43,159 bases of DNA, from positions 1-43,159 of the forward strand of contig JBLINB010000010.1 in assembly GCA_047638975.1 (NCBI GenBank). Direction: 5' to 3'. The DNA comes from JAPKEZ01 sp047638975. Its GTDB lineage: Bacteria; Planctomycetota; UBA1135. The notes under the pieces are model-generated. The model had not been told where the DNA came from. It saw nothing but the letters and a program-made list of their open reading frames with translations, and did not search any database. Positions 43,149 through 43,159 of the stretch are shown here, in pieces. Made by a program: the position numbers and the translations under genes. The first letter of the stretch is position 1. Every line of letters starts with the position of its first letter.

Positions 43149-43159
43149 TCTACTGATTA

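Noticed and set aside
1..43159. CRISPR arrays, tRNA/rRNA genes, insertion sequences, prophage or attachment sites
   Set aside because: I read through all gaps, none longer than about 105 bases, and saw no spaced repeats, tRNA-like cloverleaf, transposase or integrase motifs.

Overview
The window is a very compact piece of a Gram-negative bacterial chromosome. It has 36 protein genes and no RNA gene, CRISPR array, insertion sequence or phage gene that I can recognise. No gap between genes exceeds about 105 bases. An LPS export pair (LptF/LptG), outer-membrane and OPX proteins and several lipoproteins show a double-membrane cell. A secreted matrixin with a Cys-TM-Arg tail resembling MYXO-CTERM, the beta-oxidation genes and a WhiG/FliA-like sigma factor fit a myxobacterial or other 'deltaproteobacterial' relative. 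That placement is inference. G+C looks close to one half by eye.

Layout. 1-1454 (minus): start of an aminopeptidase P-like gene behind a membrane HD-GYP protein. 1512-7134 (plus): a DUF481 outer-membrane protein, a methyltransferase with a THUMP-like tail, and the binding lipoprotein and two permeases of an Opp/Dpp-type ABC transporter without ATPases. 7076-10271 (minus): a metallo-beta-lactamase-fold hydrolase and two acyl-CoA dehydrogenases. 10376-12250 (plus): a membrane-anchored alkaline-phosphatase-superfamily enzyme. 12251-24891 (minus): ten tightly packed genes running from a phosphodiesterase, a GH39-like glycosidase, an O-antigen polymerase/ligase and a Wzz-like protein through LptF, LptG and a repeat lipoprotein to a nitrilase-family amidase, a thiolase and a 3-hydroxyacyl-CoA dehydrogenase. 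24938-25696 (plus): a lone wza-like export gene. 25707-36153 (minus): a PIG-L deacetylase, a phosphodiesterase, a Wzx-type flippase, a DEDDy exonuclease, a lipoprotein phosphodiesterase, a matrixin, a small secreted protein and a PET-hydrolase/chlorophyllase-like esterase. 36250-37473 (plus): a fused ThrE-type exporter. 37481-43067 (minus): PhnA, PPi-type phosphofructokinase, a six-TM protein, a secreted M1 peptidase and a short sigma-28-family factor.

The centre (about 14-32 kb) reads as a machine for assembling and exporting a cell-surface glycan: flippase, polymerase, chain-length protein, outer-membrane exporter, a PslG-like periplasmic hydrolase, a deacetylase and LPS transport permeases. 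There is no glycosyltransferase. Instead three alkaline-phosphatase-superfamily enzymes sit among the glycan genes and a fourth lies about 11 kb away. Two are predicted cytoplasmic, one is a lipoprotein and one is membrane anchored. All have Thr at the nucleophile position and all end in a short LGY tail. I regard this as the best candidate for an under-described system.

A second global signal is at the starts of genes. Five first genes of transcription units and one gene inside an operon have a TAnnAT hexamer exactly 6-7 bases before the start codon, with no Shine-Dalgarno sequence, which predicts leaderless mRNAs made from -10-only promoters.
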